Shown here: one piece after another, positions 43,063 through 51,647 of the stretch | Layout of the letters: each line of letters begins with the position of its first letter | Position numbering within the stretch: position 1 is the stretch's first letter | NCBI RefSeq assembly: GCF_001625355.1 | Contig: NZ_JSEE01000010.1 | Coordinates: 1-64,000 of the forward strand | DNA length: 64,000 nt | DNA from: Marinomonas sp. TW1 | GTDB taxonomy: Bacteria; Pseudomonadota; Gammaproteobacteria; Pseudomonadales; Marinomonadaceae | Direction of reading: 5' to 3' | Notes under the pieces: model-generated | What the model was told of the DNA's origin: nothing | Seen by the model: only the letters and a program-made list of their open reading frames with translations | Databases searched by the model: none | Translations under genes and position numbers: made by a program

Positions 43063-43530
43063 TTAAGACGAAAACAGCAATGGGCTGACTTCATCCTGAA
43101 CCGATTCAATTCTTAAAACTTTTGGGTAAAAATCTTCATTATGAGCAGAACGATTCGCTTTGTGTCGAGCAAACCACAATCCACCAACAAAACCTAATAA
43201 ACTGAGTAACACAGACATCTCGTTTGAGTCCGCCCAAAAAGAAGGCAATATGGCACCAAACACCATACCAAGCAACGGAATCAAATACATCCAAACAGAG
43301 GCTTGCAACAGAGTGTCTTCAGGGATCCCAATGACCACACGCTGACCGACCTCTACAGATAACGGGTCAACGGCTTTCATGCGCATACGATTGGCTGGGG
43401 AAACTTGTGCAATCGCATGATGGCCGCACCCATGACGAGCGCGACAGCTAGTACAACTACTGGTACGAATGGTTTCTACTTCCGCAAAGCCAGTTTCAAC
43501 TGACATCACGGTTCCTGTTTCTTCAATCAT
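43063..43530 (-). CDS. rseC: RseC/MucC family regulator
   Basis: 155 residues. A cysteine-rich N-terminus (C26, C29 and C35 in TSSCTSCRARHGCG), then two transmembrane helices (about 80-95 and 105-122; MYLIPLLGMVFGAILPSF and VLLSLLGFVGGLWFA), and a basic tail. RseC is an inner-membrane member of the sigma-E regulon and is related to SoxR-reducing factors. Its start overlaps the rseB end by 8 bases. Confidence 0.92.
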   Translation of the reverse strand: MIEETGTVMSVETGFAEVETIRTSSCTSCRARHGCGHHAIAQVSPANRMRMKAVDPLSVEVGQRVVIGIPEDTLLQASVWMYLIPLLGMVFGAILPSFWADSNEMSVLLSLLGFVGGLWFARHKANRSAHNEDFYPKVLRIESVQDEVSPLLFSS

Positions 43531-44494
43531 TTTCTAGCCTTGGCATAAATACCGTCATCAGTTTTTCGATCGTTGCGCCTGGGACTTCGCCAACCATGGT
43601 CAATAAATACAACTGATCCTTCACTTTAAAACTGCTTACACCGGCCATGGTTGCCCCCATACCGACAATGGAAATGGGCTTAGCAGACATACTGGGTTCC
43701 ACAAATACCGATACTGTCGCCACACCATCCGATAGCAACAACATACTGGTACCATGGTTTAGCGCTCTTGCTTCAGGCCAAACCAAATGAAACCCTTCAG
43801 GCAACCATTCGAACCGCCATAGATTCTTAACCCGCTGCGGTAGGACTTGCGTTTGTTTTTTGGTGTGCTTCCCCTTGTTGGGGACAAAGTCTTCCTGTTT
43901 CAAGTCCGGTTTGAAGTTAACAGAGGTAAACTGAACACGCTCTAACAACTCACCATTTGCTTTAAACACATCATGCTTTAACAAAAAATGGTTTTTTTTG
44001 TCTAACCAAAACTCATGTCCATAACGATATTCATCTTTTGGCAACAGACTAACAATAATGGCTTGTCGACCAGCAATACGATGTGGCTCTTGATTCACCG
44101 TCAATTGATAGCCTTGTGACAATCGCTCTTCAGCAACTTTTTTCAAGCTTTTAAAGGGCGCTTTAAAAGGTGAATGACGATTGGTCATCAAGTCATCGGA
44201 ATAGACACAAATGATTCTGTCATCAATCCGAACAACTTCAACCTTATCCCCGTCTAAATCCACTAAACTTTCATATTCCATACCTTCCGTGACAATATGG
44301 CGTATGCGCATGCCATTCATATTGGATGCCTCAGAATGCACAAACACACCATCATAATTGAGCTGGTGAAAAGCCTGGGTCATCTGACGTAACAACTCAA
44401 CCGCATGAGGCGTTGCTGTGGCAGCAAGACTCCATTGAGCAAAACAAAGTAAGCCCACACTTAAGCATCTAATCACAACCGAAAAGCGTCTCAT
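43523..44494 (-). CDS. rseB: RseB/MucB sigma-E regulatory lipid/OMP sensor
   Basis: 323 residues with signal peptide (ends near LAATATPHA). Two-domain MucB/RseB fold: the large LolA-like domain begins AVELLRQMTQAFHQLNYDGVFVHSE and the small domain contains FEWLPEGFHLV and VATVSVFVEP. In the periplasm it shields RseA from proteolysis until outer-membrane precursors or LPS displace it. It starts three bases after rseA ends. Confidence 0.93.
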   Translation of the reverse strand: MRRFSVVIRCLSVGLLCFAQWSLAATATPHAVELLRQMTQAFHQLNYDGVFVHSEASNMNGMRIRHIVTEGMEYESLVDLDGDKVEVVRIDDRIICVYSDDLMTNRHSPFKAPFKSLKKVAEERLSQGYQLTVNQEPHRIAGRQAIIVSLLPKDEYRYGHEFWLDKKNHFLLKHDVFKANGELLERVQFTSVNFKPDLKQEDFVPNKGKHTKKQTQVLPQRVKNLWRFEWLPEGFHLVWPEARALNHGTSMLLLSDGVATVSVFVEPSMSAKPISIVGMGATMAGVSSFKVKDQLYLLTMVGEVPGATIEKLMTVFMPRLEND

Positions 44495-44497
44495 AAG

Positions 44498-45097
44498 TTA
44501 CTCTTGTACTGGATAATTAACCACGCGCGCCATTGGTATCATGCCCTGACCTACGGTCATGGTCGCTTGCTCCGCGTGCTGACGAAGGTACTGTTGCAAC
44601 TTCATATTGTCTAACGGTAGCGCTTGCTGATTCAATTCCGCTAAAGGCGTCGCCACAGGTAGAGTGGCTTTAACTGGCGACACGTCAGCGGTTATTGGTG
44701 TGTGCGAGACCTCAGAATTAAGCAGAAAATTACCACCAAATACCACCATAAAGGCAACACTCGCCGCCATCGCGACACCAGAAAACATCATTTTCCAACT
44801 GACATTAGACTGAGGCAATACCGCTACCTGAGTAGTCAACTTGGGGGACGGTTCGATTTCACCTTCAGTATCTAGGGTGTCATGTATGCGCATCAATAAG
44901 TTATCTTGTAACCCAACAGCGAGTTGTTCATCTTTATGAAGGCATTGTTGGATCGCATGAAATCCTTCCAATTGCCGAGCCAACACACCTGAATCTTGAG
45001 CCAACAGCGCGGCAATATCTTGCTCGGTGGCTTCCCCATCAAACATGGCAGACAAACTGGCCATTGCTTCCGGTGTATGTGTGTTTTGTGATGTCAT
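44498..45097 (-). CDS. rseA: Sigma-E anti-sigma factor RseA/MucA
   Basis: 199 residues: a cytoplasmic sigma-binding domain (EAMASLSAMFDGEATEQDIAALL, residues 9-31), one transmembrane helix near 102-124 (KMMFSGVAMAASVAFMVVFGGNFLL), and a periplasmic tail that would bind RseB and be cut by DegS. It holds RpoE inactive. Its ATG overlaps the rpoE stop (ATGA). The tail ends in YPVQE; AlgW/DegS sites lie elsewhere. Confidence 0.93.
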   Translation of the reverse strand: MTSQNTHTPEAMASLSAMFDGEATEQDIAALLAQDSGVLARQLEGFHAIQQCLHKDEQLAVGLQDNLLMRIHDTLDTEGEIEPSPKLTTQVAVLPQSNVSWKMMFSGVAMAASVAFMVVFGGNFLLNSEVSHTPITADVSPVKATLPVATPLAELNQQALPLDNMKLQQYLRQHAEQATMTVGQGMIPMARVVNYPVQE

Positions 45098-45687
45098 GAC
45101 GACTCTCCTGCGTCCAAAAAAGGACGTATGTGTTTTTCAACGGCTTCTCGTGCTCGAAAGATACGAGACCGTACCGTTCCAACAGGGCACTCCATAATCA
45201 GTGAAATGTCTTCGTAACTCAGACCATCAAACTCCCTCAGGGTTAATGCGCTGCGCAACTCTTCAGGAAGCATTTCAATAGCATGATAAATGGCTTTCTC
45301 TAGTCGATTACTGTTCAACTTGGCTTCTGGTGAGGCAATGTCTGACAAAGATTCATAGGTGTTAAACACCTCTTCGTTATCCAACTCAACATCCGATTCA
45401 GGCGGTCGACGCGAACGGCTTACCAAATGATTCTTCGCCGTGTTCACGGCAATTCGGTATAGCCAAGTATAAAATGCGCTCTCGCCACGAAAACTGTTGA
45501 TCGATCGATACGCTTTAATAAAGCTTTCCTGAGCCACATCTAAGACTTCACTCCGATCTTGAATATAGCGTCCAATCAAACCCACTACCTTGTATTGGTA
45601 TTTCATCACCAAGACATCAAATGCCCGCTTGTCACCCTGTTGTACTTTTTCAACTAACGTCTGATCAGAAGACGTTTCGTGCTGCAT
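45094..45687 (-). CDS. rpoE: RNA polymerase sigma-E (AlgU/RpoE)
   Basis: 197 residues from ATG 45687, where GAGG lies upstream; the 43-codon extension in frame is not conserved and runs through the promoter. Region 2 is FDVLVMKYQYKVVGLIGRYI with DVAQESFIKAYRSINSFRGESAFYTWLYRIAVN, and region 4 is LPEELRSALTLREFDGLSYEDISLIMECPVGTVRSRIFRAREA. It directs envelope-stress genes. It heads the operon rpoE-rseA-rseB-rseC-mucD and is divergent from nadB, as in many gammaproteobacteria. An excellent sigma-E promoter lies upstream. Confidence 0.96.
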   Translation of the reverse strand: MQHETSSDQTLVEKVQQGDKRAFDVLVMKYQYKVVGLIGRYIQDRSEVLDVAQESFIKAYRSINSFRGESAFYTWLYRIAVNTAKNHLVSRSRRPPESDVELDNEEVFNTYESLSDIASPEAKLNSNRLEKAIYHAIEMLPEELRSALTLREFDGLSYEDISLIMECPVGTVRSRIFRAREAVEKHIRPFLDAGESS

Positions 45688-45737
45688 AGGCACCTCATGT
45701 TTCAACGTCATTACCTTGTGCCTTTGCCCGGTATAGA

Positions 45738-45767
45738 TTAGAGACAACAAACAGCATCGCAAGTTCC
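45738..45767 (-). promoter_or_regulatory. Sigma-E autoregulatory promoter of rpoE
   Basis: On the minus strand GGAACTT (45767-45761) is followed, after exactly 16 bases, by TCTCTAA (45744-45738). The -35 is a perfect sigma-E hexamer with its preceding G, and the -10 is close to TCTGA. It would give a leader of about 45 bases before rpoE. Confidence 0.75.
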
Positions 45768-45869
45768 CATAAAAACAACAAAGAATCATGAATTTGCATG
45801 ACTCGGAAGTATTCATTTAATAGCAAGAATAGTAACATTAATTTTTTCGTCAATAATCAGAATTACATT

Positions 45870-47465
45870 ATGAGTCGACAATACCAACATGACATCGTCA
45901 TCATTGGCGCTGGCGCTGCCGGTTTAACTCTGGCCCTAGAGCTGGCGGATCAATATCGCGTGGCCATTTTAACCAAATCCGACATACGTGAAGGCTCTAC
46001 GCTTTATGCTCAGGGCGGCGTTGCTGCGGTATTGTCAGAAAAAGACACCATAGATTCTCATATAAATGACACCATTGATGCTGGCGTAGAGCTGGGCGAC
46101 CCAGCGGCCATTCGTTTTACCGTTGAACACTCAAAAGCCAGCATTGACTGGCTCATCGATCAAGGCGTCCCCTTCACCCGCTATGGAGAAAGTGATGAAT
46201 ATCATCTAACCAAAGAAGGTGGACACAGCCATAGGCGCATCATTCACAGCGCCGATGCAACCGGTCTGGCGATCTCAAAAACCTTGATCAAGAATGCCAG
46301 CAACCATCCAAACATTGATTTTTTCCCAGATCGGGTAGCGGTTGACATCATCACGACGCAAAAACTTGACCTACCAGGTCAAAACCGAGCGGTTGGTGTG
46401 TATGCCTTAAACCAAGATAACGACACTATTGAGGTCTTCCAAGGACAGTTTATTTCCTTAGCCTGTGGCGGCAGCAGTAAAGTGTATTTGTACACCAGCA
46501 ACCCAGATACGGCTTCAGGTGATGGCATCGCAATGGCATGGCGAGCGGGTTGTCGAGTAGCGAATATGGAATTCAACCAATTTCATCCCACTTGCCTGTA
46601 TGACGCCAAAGCCAAAACCTTCTTGATTTCGGAAGCGGTGCGCGGTGAAGGGGGTAAGCTACTTTTACCGGATGGCACACGTTTCATGTCTAAATTTGAC
46701 CCAAGAGCGGAACTGGCTCCTCGTGACATTGTGGCTCGCGCTATTGACCATGAAATGAAACGCCTTGGTATTCCTCATGTGCTACTAGACATTTCCCACA
46801 AAGACCAAGACTTTATCAAGGAACACTTCCCCACCATTTACAAACGCTGCTTAGAGTACGGTCACGATATGACCAAAGGGCCAATCCCTGTGGTACCCGC
46901 TGCACATTATACCTGTGGCGGTGTCGTAGTGGATCGAAACAGTGCGACCGATATAGACAATCTATATGCTATTGGCGAAACCGCTTATACAGGTTTGCAC
47001 GGCGCGAATCGATTGGCCAGCAATTCACTGCTGGAGTGCATCGTTTTTGCTCGTTCAGCCGCCAGTCATATTGCAGCCCACACCACTCCGTTAACTGCCG
47101 TGGATATTCCGGATTGGGATGAAAGCCAGGTCACTAATTCAGATGAAGATGTCGTCATTACTCACAACTGGCAGGAACTGCGACGCTTCATGTGGGATTA
47201 CGTTGGCATTGTTCGCACCAATAAACGTTTGCTTAGAGCCAAGCACAGAGTGGACTTATTAAGATCGGAAATTCAGGAATTCTATGCCAACTACAAGGTC
47301 TCAAATGATCTATTAGAGCTACGCAACCTTGCGGTTGTCGCCGACCTTATCATCCAATCCGCCATGTCTCGAAAAGAAAGCCGTGGCCTACACTTTACGT
47401 TGGATTACCCTGCCAAATTGTCGCCAAGCGAACCCACTATTTTAACACCAAAACAACCCGACTAA
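45870..47465 (+). CDS. nadB: L-aspartate oxidase
   Basis: 531 residues. FAD-binding start DIVIIGAGAAGLTLALELAD, then GSTLYAQGGVAAVL, the active-site loop GGHSHRRIIHSADATG, FNQFHPTCLYD, and EAVRGEGGKLLLPDG as in the succinate-dehydrogenase/fumarate-reductase flavoprotein family. It oxidises aspartate to iminoaspartate, first step of NAD synthesis. The start is ATG 45870; in-frame codons upstream cross the rpoE promoter. Divergent from rpoE, convergent with ygfX with only one base between them. Confidence 0.95.
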   Translation: MSRQYQHDIVIIGAGAAGLTLALELADQYRVAILTKSDIREGSTLYAQGGVAAVLSEKDTIDSHINDTIDAGVELGDPAAIRFTVEHSKASIDWLIDQGVPFTRYGESDEYHLTKEGGHSHRRIIHSADATGLAISKTLIKNASNHPNIDFFPDRVAVDIITTQKLDLPGQNRAVGVYALNQDNDTIEVFQGQFISLACGGSSKVYLYTSNPDTASGDGIAMAWRAGCRVANMEFNQFHPTCLYDAKAKTFLISEAVRGEGGKLLLPDGTRFMSKFDPRAELAPRDIVARAIDHEMKRLGIPHVLLDISHKDQDFIKEHFPTIYKRCLEYGHDMTKGPIPVVPAAHYTCGGVVVDRNSATDIDNLYAIGETAYTGLHGANRLASNSLLECIVFARSAASHIAAHTTPLTAVDIPDWDESQVTNSDEDVVITHNWQELRRFMWDYVGIVRTNKRLLRAKHRVDLLRSEIQEFYANYKVSNDLLELRNLAVVADLIIQSAMSRKESRGLHFTLDYPAKLSPSEPTILTPKQPD

Positions 47466-47466
47466 T

Positions 47467-47898
47467 TTAAGCTTTACGGCCGCGCAACAACCTATCTTGC
47501 GCGGCAAAAGACCGTAGTAATGCGTACTCTTCACCCTTTAATTGGTCACGGTATATTAGGTAAAATTGCGGCCATATTCGATGCCAAATCGTCTCCTCAG
47601 ACACTCTCTTTGCAATTAATTGAACCGCGTTGACCCGAACAAAATGAAGTCGGATTTGCTCTTCACGCCGACATAAATACGCCCCATCAGCATCAATGCC
47701 GATTTGGCTTCTCGGTTGACACCAAGCCACCCCAAGCCAGGCGACAACAGCCAAACTGTATAGGATAAAAAAAGTGACTTGCCAGACGTCTGGCCACCAA
47801 TAGAAAGGTAGTAGTATAAAACAGGATGCGCTAGCGCTAGTCCACAAACTAACGCTAAGCCAAGAGAAATTTAATTTAGTGACGGTCAGGCTGAACAC
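47467..47898 (-). CDS. ygfX: YgfX/CptA-like membrane protein
   Basis: About 143 residues if read from GTG 47898, which overlaps sdhE by 23 bases; longer readings run far back through sdhE and are unlikely. Two adjacent transmembrane helices lie near the start (about 20-60; CFILLPFYWW … FFILYSLAVVAWLGVAW), followed by a cytoplasmic part containing LIYRDQLKGEEYALLRSFA. The family was described as a toxin acting on cytoskeletal proteins and as a partner of SdhE in flavinylation-related growth. The sdhE-ygfX order is conserved. The exact start is uncertain. Confidence 0.7.
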   Translation of the reverse strand: MFSLTVTKLNFSWLSVSLWTSASASCFILLPFYWWPDVWQVTFFILYSLAVVAWLGVAWCQPRSQIGIDADGAYLCRREEQIRLHFVRVNAVQLIAKRVSEETIWHRIWPQFYLIYRDQLKGEEYALLRSFAAQDRLLRGRKA

Positions 47899-48145
47899 GG
47901 GTAACAATGATCTCGACGATTCGAGCCAAATCGGGATCTTCTGGTACTTCTTTTTGCATAAACCAAGGGAAAATTTCTTGGTCTTCACACTCAATCAACT
48001 TTTGAAAGCGCTGCTTATCTTGGTCATCCAGCGTTAAATAAATTTCATCTAAAAATGGCTCCAATAAAACATCCAATTCCAACATGCCACGACGACAGTG
48101 CCATTTTAGCTTTTTAAAACTTAACGAATCTGCGGTTTCAGTCAT
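47876..48145 (-). CDS. sdhE: FAD assembly factor SdhE
   Basis: 89 residues from ATG 48145, preceded by AAGGGG at 7 bases. The conserved RGxxE motif is present as WHCRRGMLELD (R19-G20-x-x-E23), and the fold continues FLDEIYLTLDDQDKQRFQKLIECEDQEIFPWFM. SdhE helps attach FAD covalently to the succinate dehydrogenase flavoprotein. It leads the sdhE-ygfX pair and converges on nadB. Confidence 0.92.
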   Translation of the reverse strand: MTETADSLSFKKLKWHCRRGMLELDVLLEPFLDEIYLTLDDQDKQRFQKLIECEDQEIFPWFMQKEVPEDPDLARIVEIIVTRVQPDRH

Positions 48146-48511
48146 CAAATAACCCCTTATTAACAATGTCGTCATTATAGCCATTGCCCCCCTCGAATTA
48201 CCATTACTGCCCTCAAAAAAGAAAGCCGACCCGCCCCCTTCCTGACTTCAATCAGGGAAATATTTCCGCGAAAAAACTTACCTAGATAAACGCTTGAGTT
48301 ACACGAGTTAACAAACGGTATTATATTGACTGTTTTTTTAACCAAATCCACTTAACTAAACAAAATAGTACAATAATTGGGTTTTTATGTATTAACAGGT
48401 CAATTATAAATTGAACTATATTTTATCTACTTGCTGATCAGTCATTGATCAATAAACAAGTAACTAGGTAAGAATATAAAAACAAAAGTCACTCCAACGG
48501 GAGAAACCTAT
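48146..48511. other. Divergent regulatory region between sdhE and the mannitol operon
   Basis: 366 bases without a gene. It contains a hairpin-capable segment near 48239-48261 (TTCCTGA … TCAGGGAA), the palindrome TCAATT-ATA-AATTGA at 48400-48414, and two TGATCA words at 48435 and 48446. It must hold the sdhE promoter and the regulated promoter of the mannitol/sorbitol operon. Confidence 0.55.
48435..48451 (+). promoter_or_regulatory. Candidate AraC-type operator: paired TGATCA sites
   Basis: TGATCA occurs at 48435-48440 and 48446-48451, 11 bases apart start to start, about one helical turn, so both face the same side of DNA. They lie 61-77 bases upstream of the mannitol operon's first gene, where an AraC activator would bind. 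No other direct evidence. Confidence 0.35.
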
Positions 48512-49831
48512 ATGCAACGCCTTACGAAAACGACCCTTTCTTGTGCGGTATCTGTCGCCACCTGCCTAACCGCAGCCAGTGCTTTCGCAGAAACCCAAAT
48601 CACGGTGGCCACCGTAAACAATGGCCACATGATTGAAATGCAAAAATTGACCCCTGAATTCGAAAAAGCAAACCCTGGCATCAAAGTCAAATGGGTTACT
48701 TTGGAAGAAGGTGTCCTTCGCCAAAACGTCACTCAAGATATTGCCAATAAAAGTGGTTTATACGATGTCATGACCATCGGTATGTATGAAGCACCAATCT
48801 GGGGTGAGCGTGGCTGGTTAAGAGAAATTGATACCAGTGGCGATTATGATGCAAATGACATTCTACCCTCCATTCGCGGTGGTTTATCCTACGATAACAC
48901 TATGTACGCTGCGCCTTTCTACGGTGAAAGCTCCATGGTGATGTACCGTAAAGACCTAGTGAAAGCCGCCGGTATGGAAATTAATGACCGAGACAGCTGG
49001 ACACACATCCGAGATGTTGCCGCTGCGGTTCATGATCCAGACAATGGTGTTTACGGCATTTGTTTACGTGGTAAAGCAGGTTGGGGTGACAACATGGCCC
49101 TCATGACAACCATTGCCAACTCTTTTGGCGCTCGCTGGTTTGATGAGAACTGGAAGCCTCAACTTGAAAGCGCGGAATGGAAAAATGCGGTCAGCTTCTA
49201 TGTCGATACATTGAGCAAATATGGCCCTCCAGGTTCCAGCAGCAACAGCTTTAACGAAAACCTAGCCTTGTTTAACGAAGGTAAATGCGGCATGTGGATT
49301 GACGCCACGATTGCGGCATCTTTCGTAACGGATCCAAAACAAAGTAAAGTGCATGACAAAGTTGGCTTCGCACAATCCCCTTACGCGGTAACCGAAAAAG
49401 GTGCTAACTGGCTATGGGCATGGGCACTTGGTATTCCTGCTGCCACTAAGAATGCCGAAGCCGCACAAACGTTTGTACGCTGGGCAACCTCTAAACAGTA
49501 CATTGATCTAGTGGGTCAAACTAACGGCTGGGCAGCGGTTCCAACAGGTACTCGCGCAAGCACTTATGCAAATCCTAAGTTCCAACAAGCCGCTGTGTTT
49601 GCGGATGCTGAGTTAAAAGCCATCAACTCTGCTAATCCAAATGACAGCACGATGAAACCATCTCCTTATGTGGGTGTACAGTTCGCTGCTATCCCAGAGT
49701 TCCAAGCAATTGGCACAACAGCAGGACAAATGGTGTCAGGTGCATTGTCCGGCACAATGTCTGTTGAGAAAGCATTGGAATCTGCTAACCGTTCGGCGGA
49801 TCGCCAAATGCGTCAAGCTGGTTACTACTAG
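48512..49831 (+). CDS. mtlE: Mannitol/sorbitol ABC transporter substrate-binding protein
   Basis: 439 residues with signal peptide ending SAFAE. A family-1 extracellular sugar-binding protein: VNNGHMIEMQKLTPEFEKANPGIKVKWV, YDVMTIGMYEAPIWGERGWL, APFYGESSMVMYRKDL and KGANWLWAWALGIP. It captures polyols in the periplasm. GGGAGAAA lies before the ATG. It is the first gene of mtlEFGKD-type order known from pseudomonads. A terminator after it should raise its level above that of the membrane parts. Confidence 0.87.
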   Translation: MQRLTKTTLSCAVSVATCLTAASAFAETQITVATVNNGHMIEMQKLTPEFEKANPGIKVKWVTLEEGVLRQNVTQDIANKSGLYDVMTIGMYEAPIWGERGWLREIDTSGDYDANDILPSIRGGLSYDNTMYAAPFYGESSMVMYRKDLVKAAGMEINDRDSWTHIRDVAAAVHDPDNGVYGICLRGKAGWGDNMALMTTIANSFGARWFDENWKPQLESAEWKNAVSFYVDTLSKYGPPGSSSNSFNENLALFNEGKCGMWIDATIAASFVTDPKQSKVHDKVGFAQSPYAVTEKGANWLWAWALGIPAATKNAEAAQTFVRWATSKQYIDLVGQTNGWAAVPTGTRASTYANPKFQQAAVFADAELKAINSANPNDSTMKPSPYVGVQFAAIPEFQAIGTTAGQMVSGALSGTMSVEKALESANRSADRQMRQAGYY

Positions 49832-49842
49832 CCTTCAAGGCA

Positions 49843-49871
49843 AAAAGATAGGGCATGACGCCCTATCTTTT
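49843..49871 (+). terminator. Attenuator between the binding-protein and permease genes
   Basis: A 12-base stem (AAAAGATAGGGC with GCCCTATCTTTT) followed by CTTTTC. It sits 12 bases after the stop. Downstream genes run on the same strand, so it must be leaky. Confidence 0.8.
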
Positions 49872-49927
49872 CTTTTCGTTTTGCCAACTAAAGGCATTAT
49901 TTAACGCTTATAATAAGAGATCATAAT

Positions 49928-50788
49928 ATGAAGCGCTCAATCACTCGCTTATTAATGGCGCCTTCTGTCATCCTGCTATTGATCTGGATGATCGTTCCAT
50001 TGTCTATGACGATTTATTTCTCAACCATTCGATACAACTTGTTGTATCCAGGTCAGAATAATTTTGTCGGCTGGATGAACTTTGAATTTTTCTTAACCGA
50101 TCCTGGTTTCTTTCCAGCGGTTGCTAATACTCTGATTCTATTGGCTTCGGTATTAATCATTACCGTGGTTTTAGGCGTGTTGTTATCCGCTTTAATTGAT
50201 CGTCCATTTTGGGGACAAGGTATTGTCCGGGTGCTGCTTATTTCACCCTTCTTCATCATGCCGACGGTGAATGCCTTGATTTGGAAAAACATGATGATGA
50301 ATCCGGTATACGGGATCTTCGCATGGATTTCAGAAAGTTTAGGCTTTGAGCCAATAGACTGGCTGTCATCATTCCCACTCGCTTCCATTATCATCATGGT
50401 CAGTTGGCAGTGGCTACCCTTCGCCATTTTGGTATTTGTCACAGCATTACAATCTCAAGACACAGAACAAAAAGAAGCCGCTCAGATGGACGGAGCAACG
50501 GGATGGCATATTTTCCGTTACTTAACTCTGCCTCACTTGGCGCGACCTATCACGGTCGTGGTCATGATCGAAACGATTTTCTTGTTGGCCATTTTTGCCG
50601 AAATCTTCGTCTCAACTGGCGGTGGTCCAGGTTACGACAGTACCAACTTGGCTTACCTCATTTACAACCAAGCTCTACTTCAATATGACGTAGGCGTTGC
50701 CTCTGCCGGTGGTTTATTTGCGGTGTTACTAGCAAACATTGTTGCCTTCTTCTTAATTCGTGCCGTTGGCAAAAACTTAACGGTGTGA
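49928..50788 (+). CDS. mtlF: Mannitol/sorbitol ABC transporter permease, first subunit
   Basis: 286 residues with six transmembrane helices of the MalF type. The coupling motif is EAAQMDGATGWHIFRYLTLP. The N-terminus (LLMAPSVILLLIWMIVPLSMTIYFS) and VNALIWKNMMMNPVYGIF are typical of polyol transporters. It pairs with the next protein to form the channel. It starts 97 bases after the binding-protein gene, beyond the attenuator, and ends 10 bases before mtlG. Confidence 0.88.
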   Translation: MKRSITRLLMAPSVILLLIWMIVPLSMTIYFSTIRYNLLYPGQNNFVGWMNFEFFLTDPGFFPAVANTLILLASVLIITVVLGVLLSALIDRPFWGQGIVRVLLISPFFIMPTVNALIWKNMMMNPVYGIFAWISESLGFEPIDWLSSFPLASIIIMVSWQWLPFAILVFVTALQSQDTEQKEAAQMDGATGWHIFRYLTLPHLARPITVVVMIETIFLLAIFAEIFVSTGGGPGYDSTNLAYLIYNQALLQYDVGVASAGGLFAVLLANIVAFFLIRAVGKNLTV

Positions 50789-50798
50789 GGGAATAATC

Positions 50799-51629
50799 AT
50801 GAAACTGACTCAACAACGTAAATTACGTACCGTCCTAACAGGCTTGTTCGCTTGGACGATTGCTTTGGCTTTGTTCTTTCCTATTTTTTGGATGTTTATC
50901 ACGTCCTTCAAAACAGAACTACAAGCCATTTCAGTGCCGCCGTCTTTGTTCTTTGAGCCAACACTCGAGAACTTTGAGATTGTTCAAGAAAGAAGTAACT
51001 ATTTGCATCATGCAATGAACTCGGTGATCACGTCTTTCGGTTCGACTCTAATCGCCCTTGCTATTGCGATACCTGCTGCATATTCAATGGCTTTTTTCCC
51101 AACCAAAAAAACCAAAGACATCTTATTGTGGATGCTCTCCACTAAAATGCTGCCAGCGGTGGGTGTATTAGTTCCTATCTACATCTTAAGCCGTGATTAT
51201 GGATTACTCGATTCTCGTACAGGTTTGATCATCATCTTTACCTTGATGAATTTGCCTATCGTTGTTTGGATGCTGTTCTCCTACTTTAAAGATTTACCGA
51301 AAGAAATCCTTGAAGCAGCTCGTATGGATGGTGCAACACCATGGGATGAGATGGTCAAAGTGGTGATGCCTTTGTCGATCGGCGCTATTTCATCGACCGG
51401 TTTGCTCTCCATCGTTCTGTGTTGGAACGAAGCCTTTTGGTCTTTAAACCTAACGGCTTCTGAAGCCGCGCCATTGACCGCCATGATTGCCTCTTACTCC
51501 AGCCCTGAAGGTCTTTTCTGGGCGAAATTGTCCGCGGCATCGACATTAGCTTGCGCTCCGATCGTTATCTTCGGTTGGTTCTGTCAAAAACAACTCGTTC
51601 AAGGCCTTACATTCGGCGCCGTAAAATAA
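50799..51629 (+). CDS. mtlG: Mannitol/sorbitol ABC transporter permease, second subunit
   Basis: 276 residues, MalG type with six helices. The coupling motif is EAARMDGATPWDEMVKVVMP. The opening WTIALALFFPIFWMFITSFKTE and the TKMLPAVGVLVPIYIL loop are family landmarks. It forms the other half of the channel and docks on MtlK. A GAGG ribosome site lies just upstream, overlapping the end of mtlF. mtlK begins 18 bases after it ends. Confidence 0.88.
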   Translation: MKLTQQRKLRTVLTGLFAWTIALALFFPIFWMFITSFKTELQAISVPPSLFFEPTLENFEIVQERSNYLHHAMNSVITSFGSTLIALAIAIPAAYSMAFFPTKKTKDILLWMLSTKMLPAVGVLVPIYILSRDYGLLDSRTGLIIIFTLMNLPIVVWMLFSYFKDLPKEILEAARMDGATPWDEMVKVVMPLSIGAISSTGLLSIVLCWNEAFWSLNLTASEAAPLTAMIASYSSPEGLFWAKLSAASTLACAPIVIFGWFCQKQLVQGLTFGAVK

Positions 51630-51647
51630 TAATTAGGAAGATTTCTT

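Noticed and set aside
45688-45816. 43-codon N-terminal extension of RpoE
   Set aside because: It runs through the sigma-E promoter and has a Cys-rich sequence unlike any sigma factor; ATG 45687 gives the standard length.
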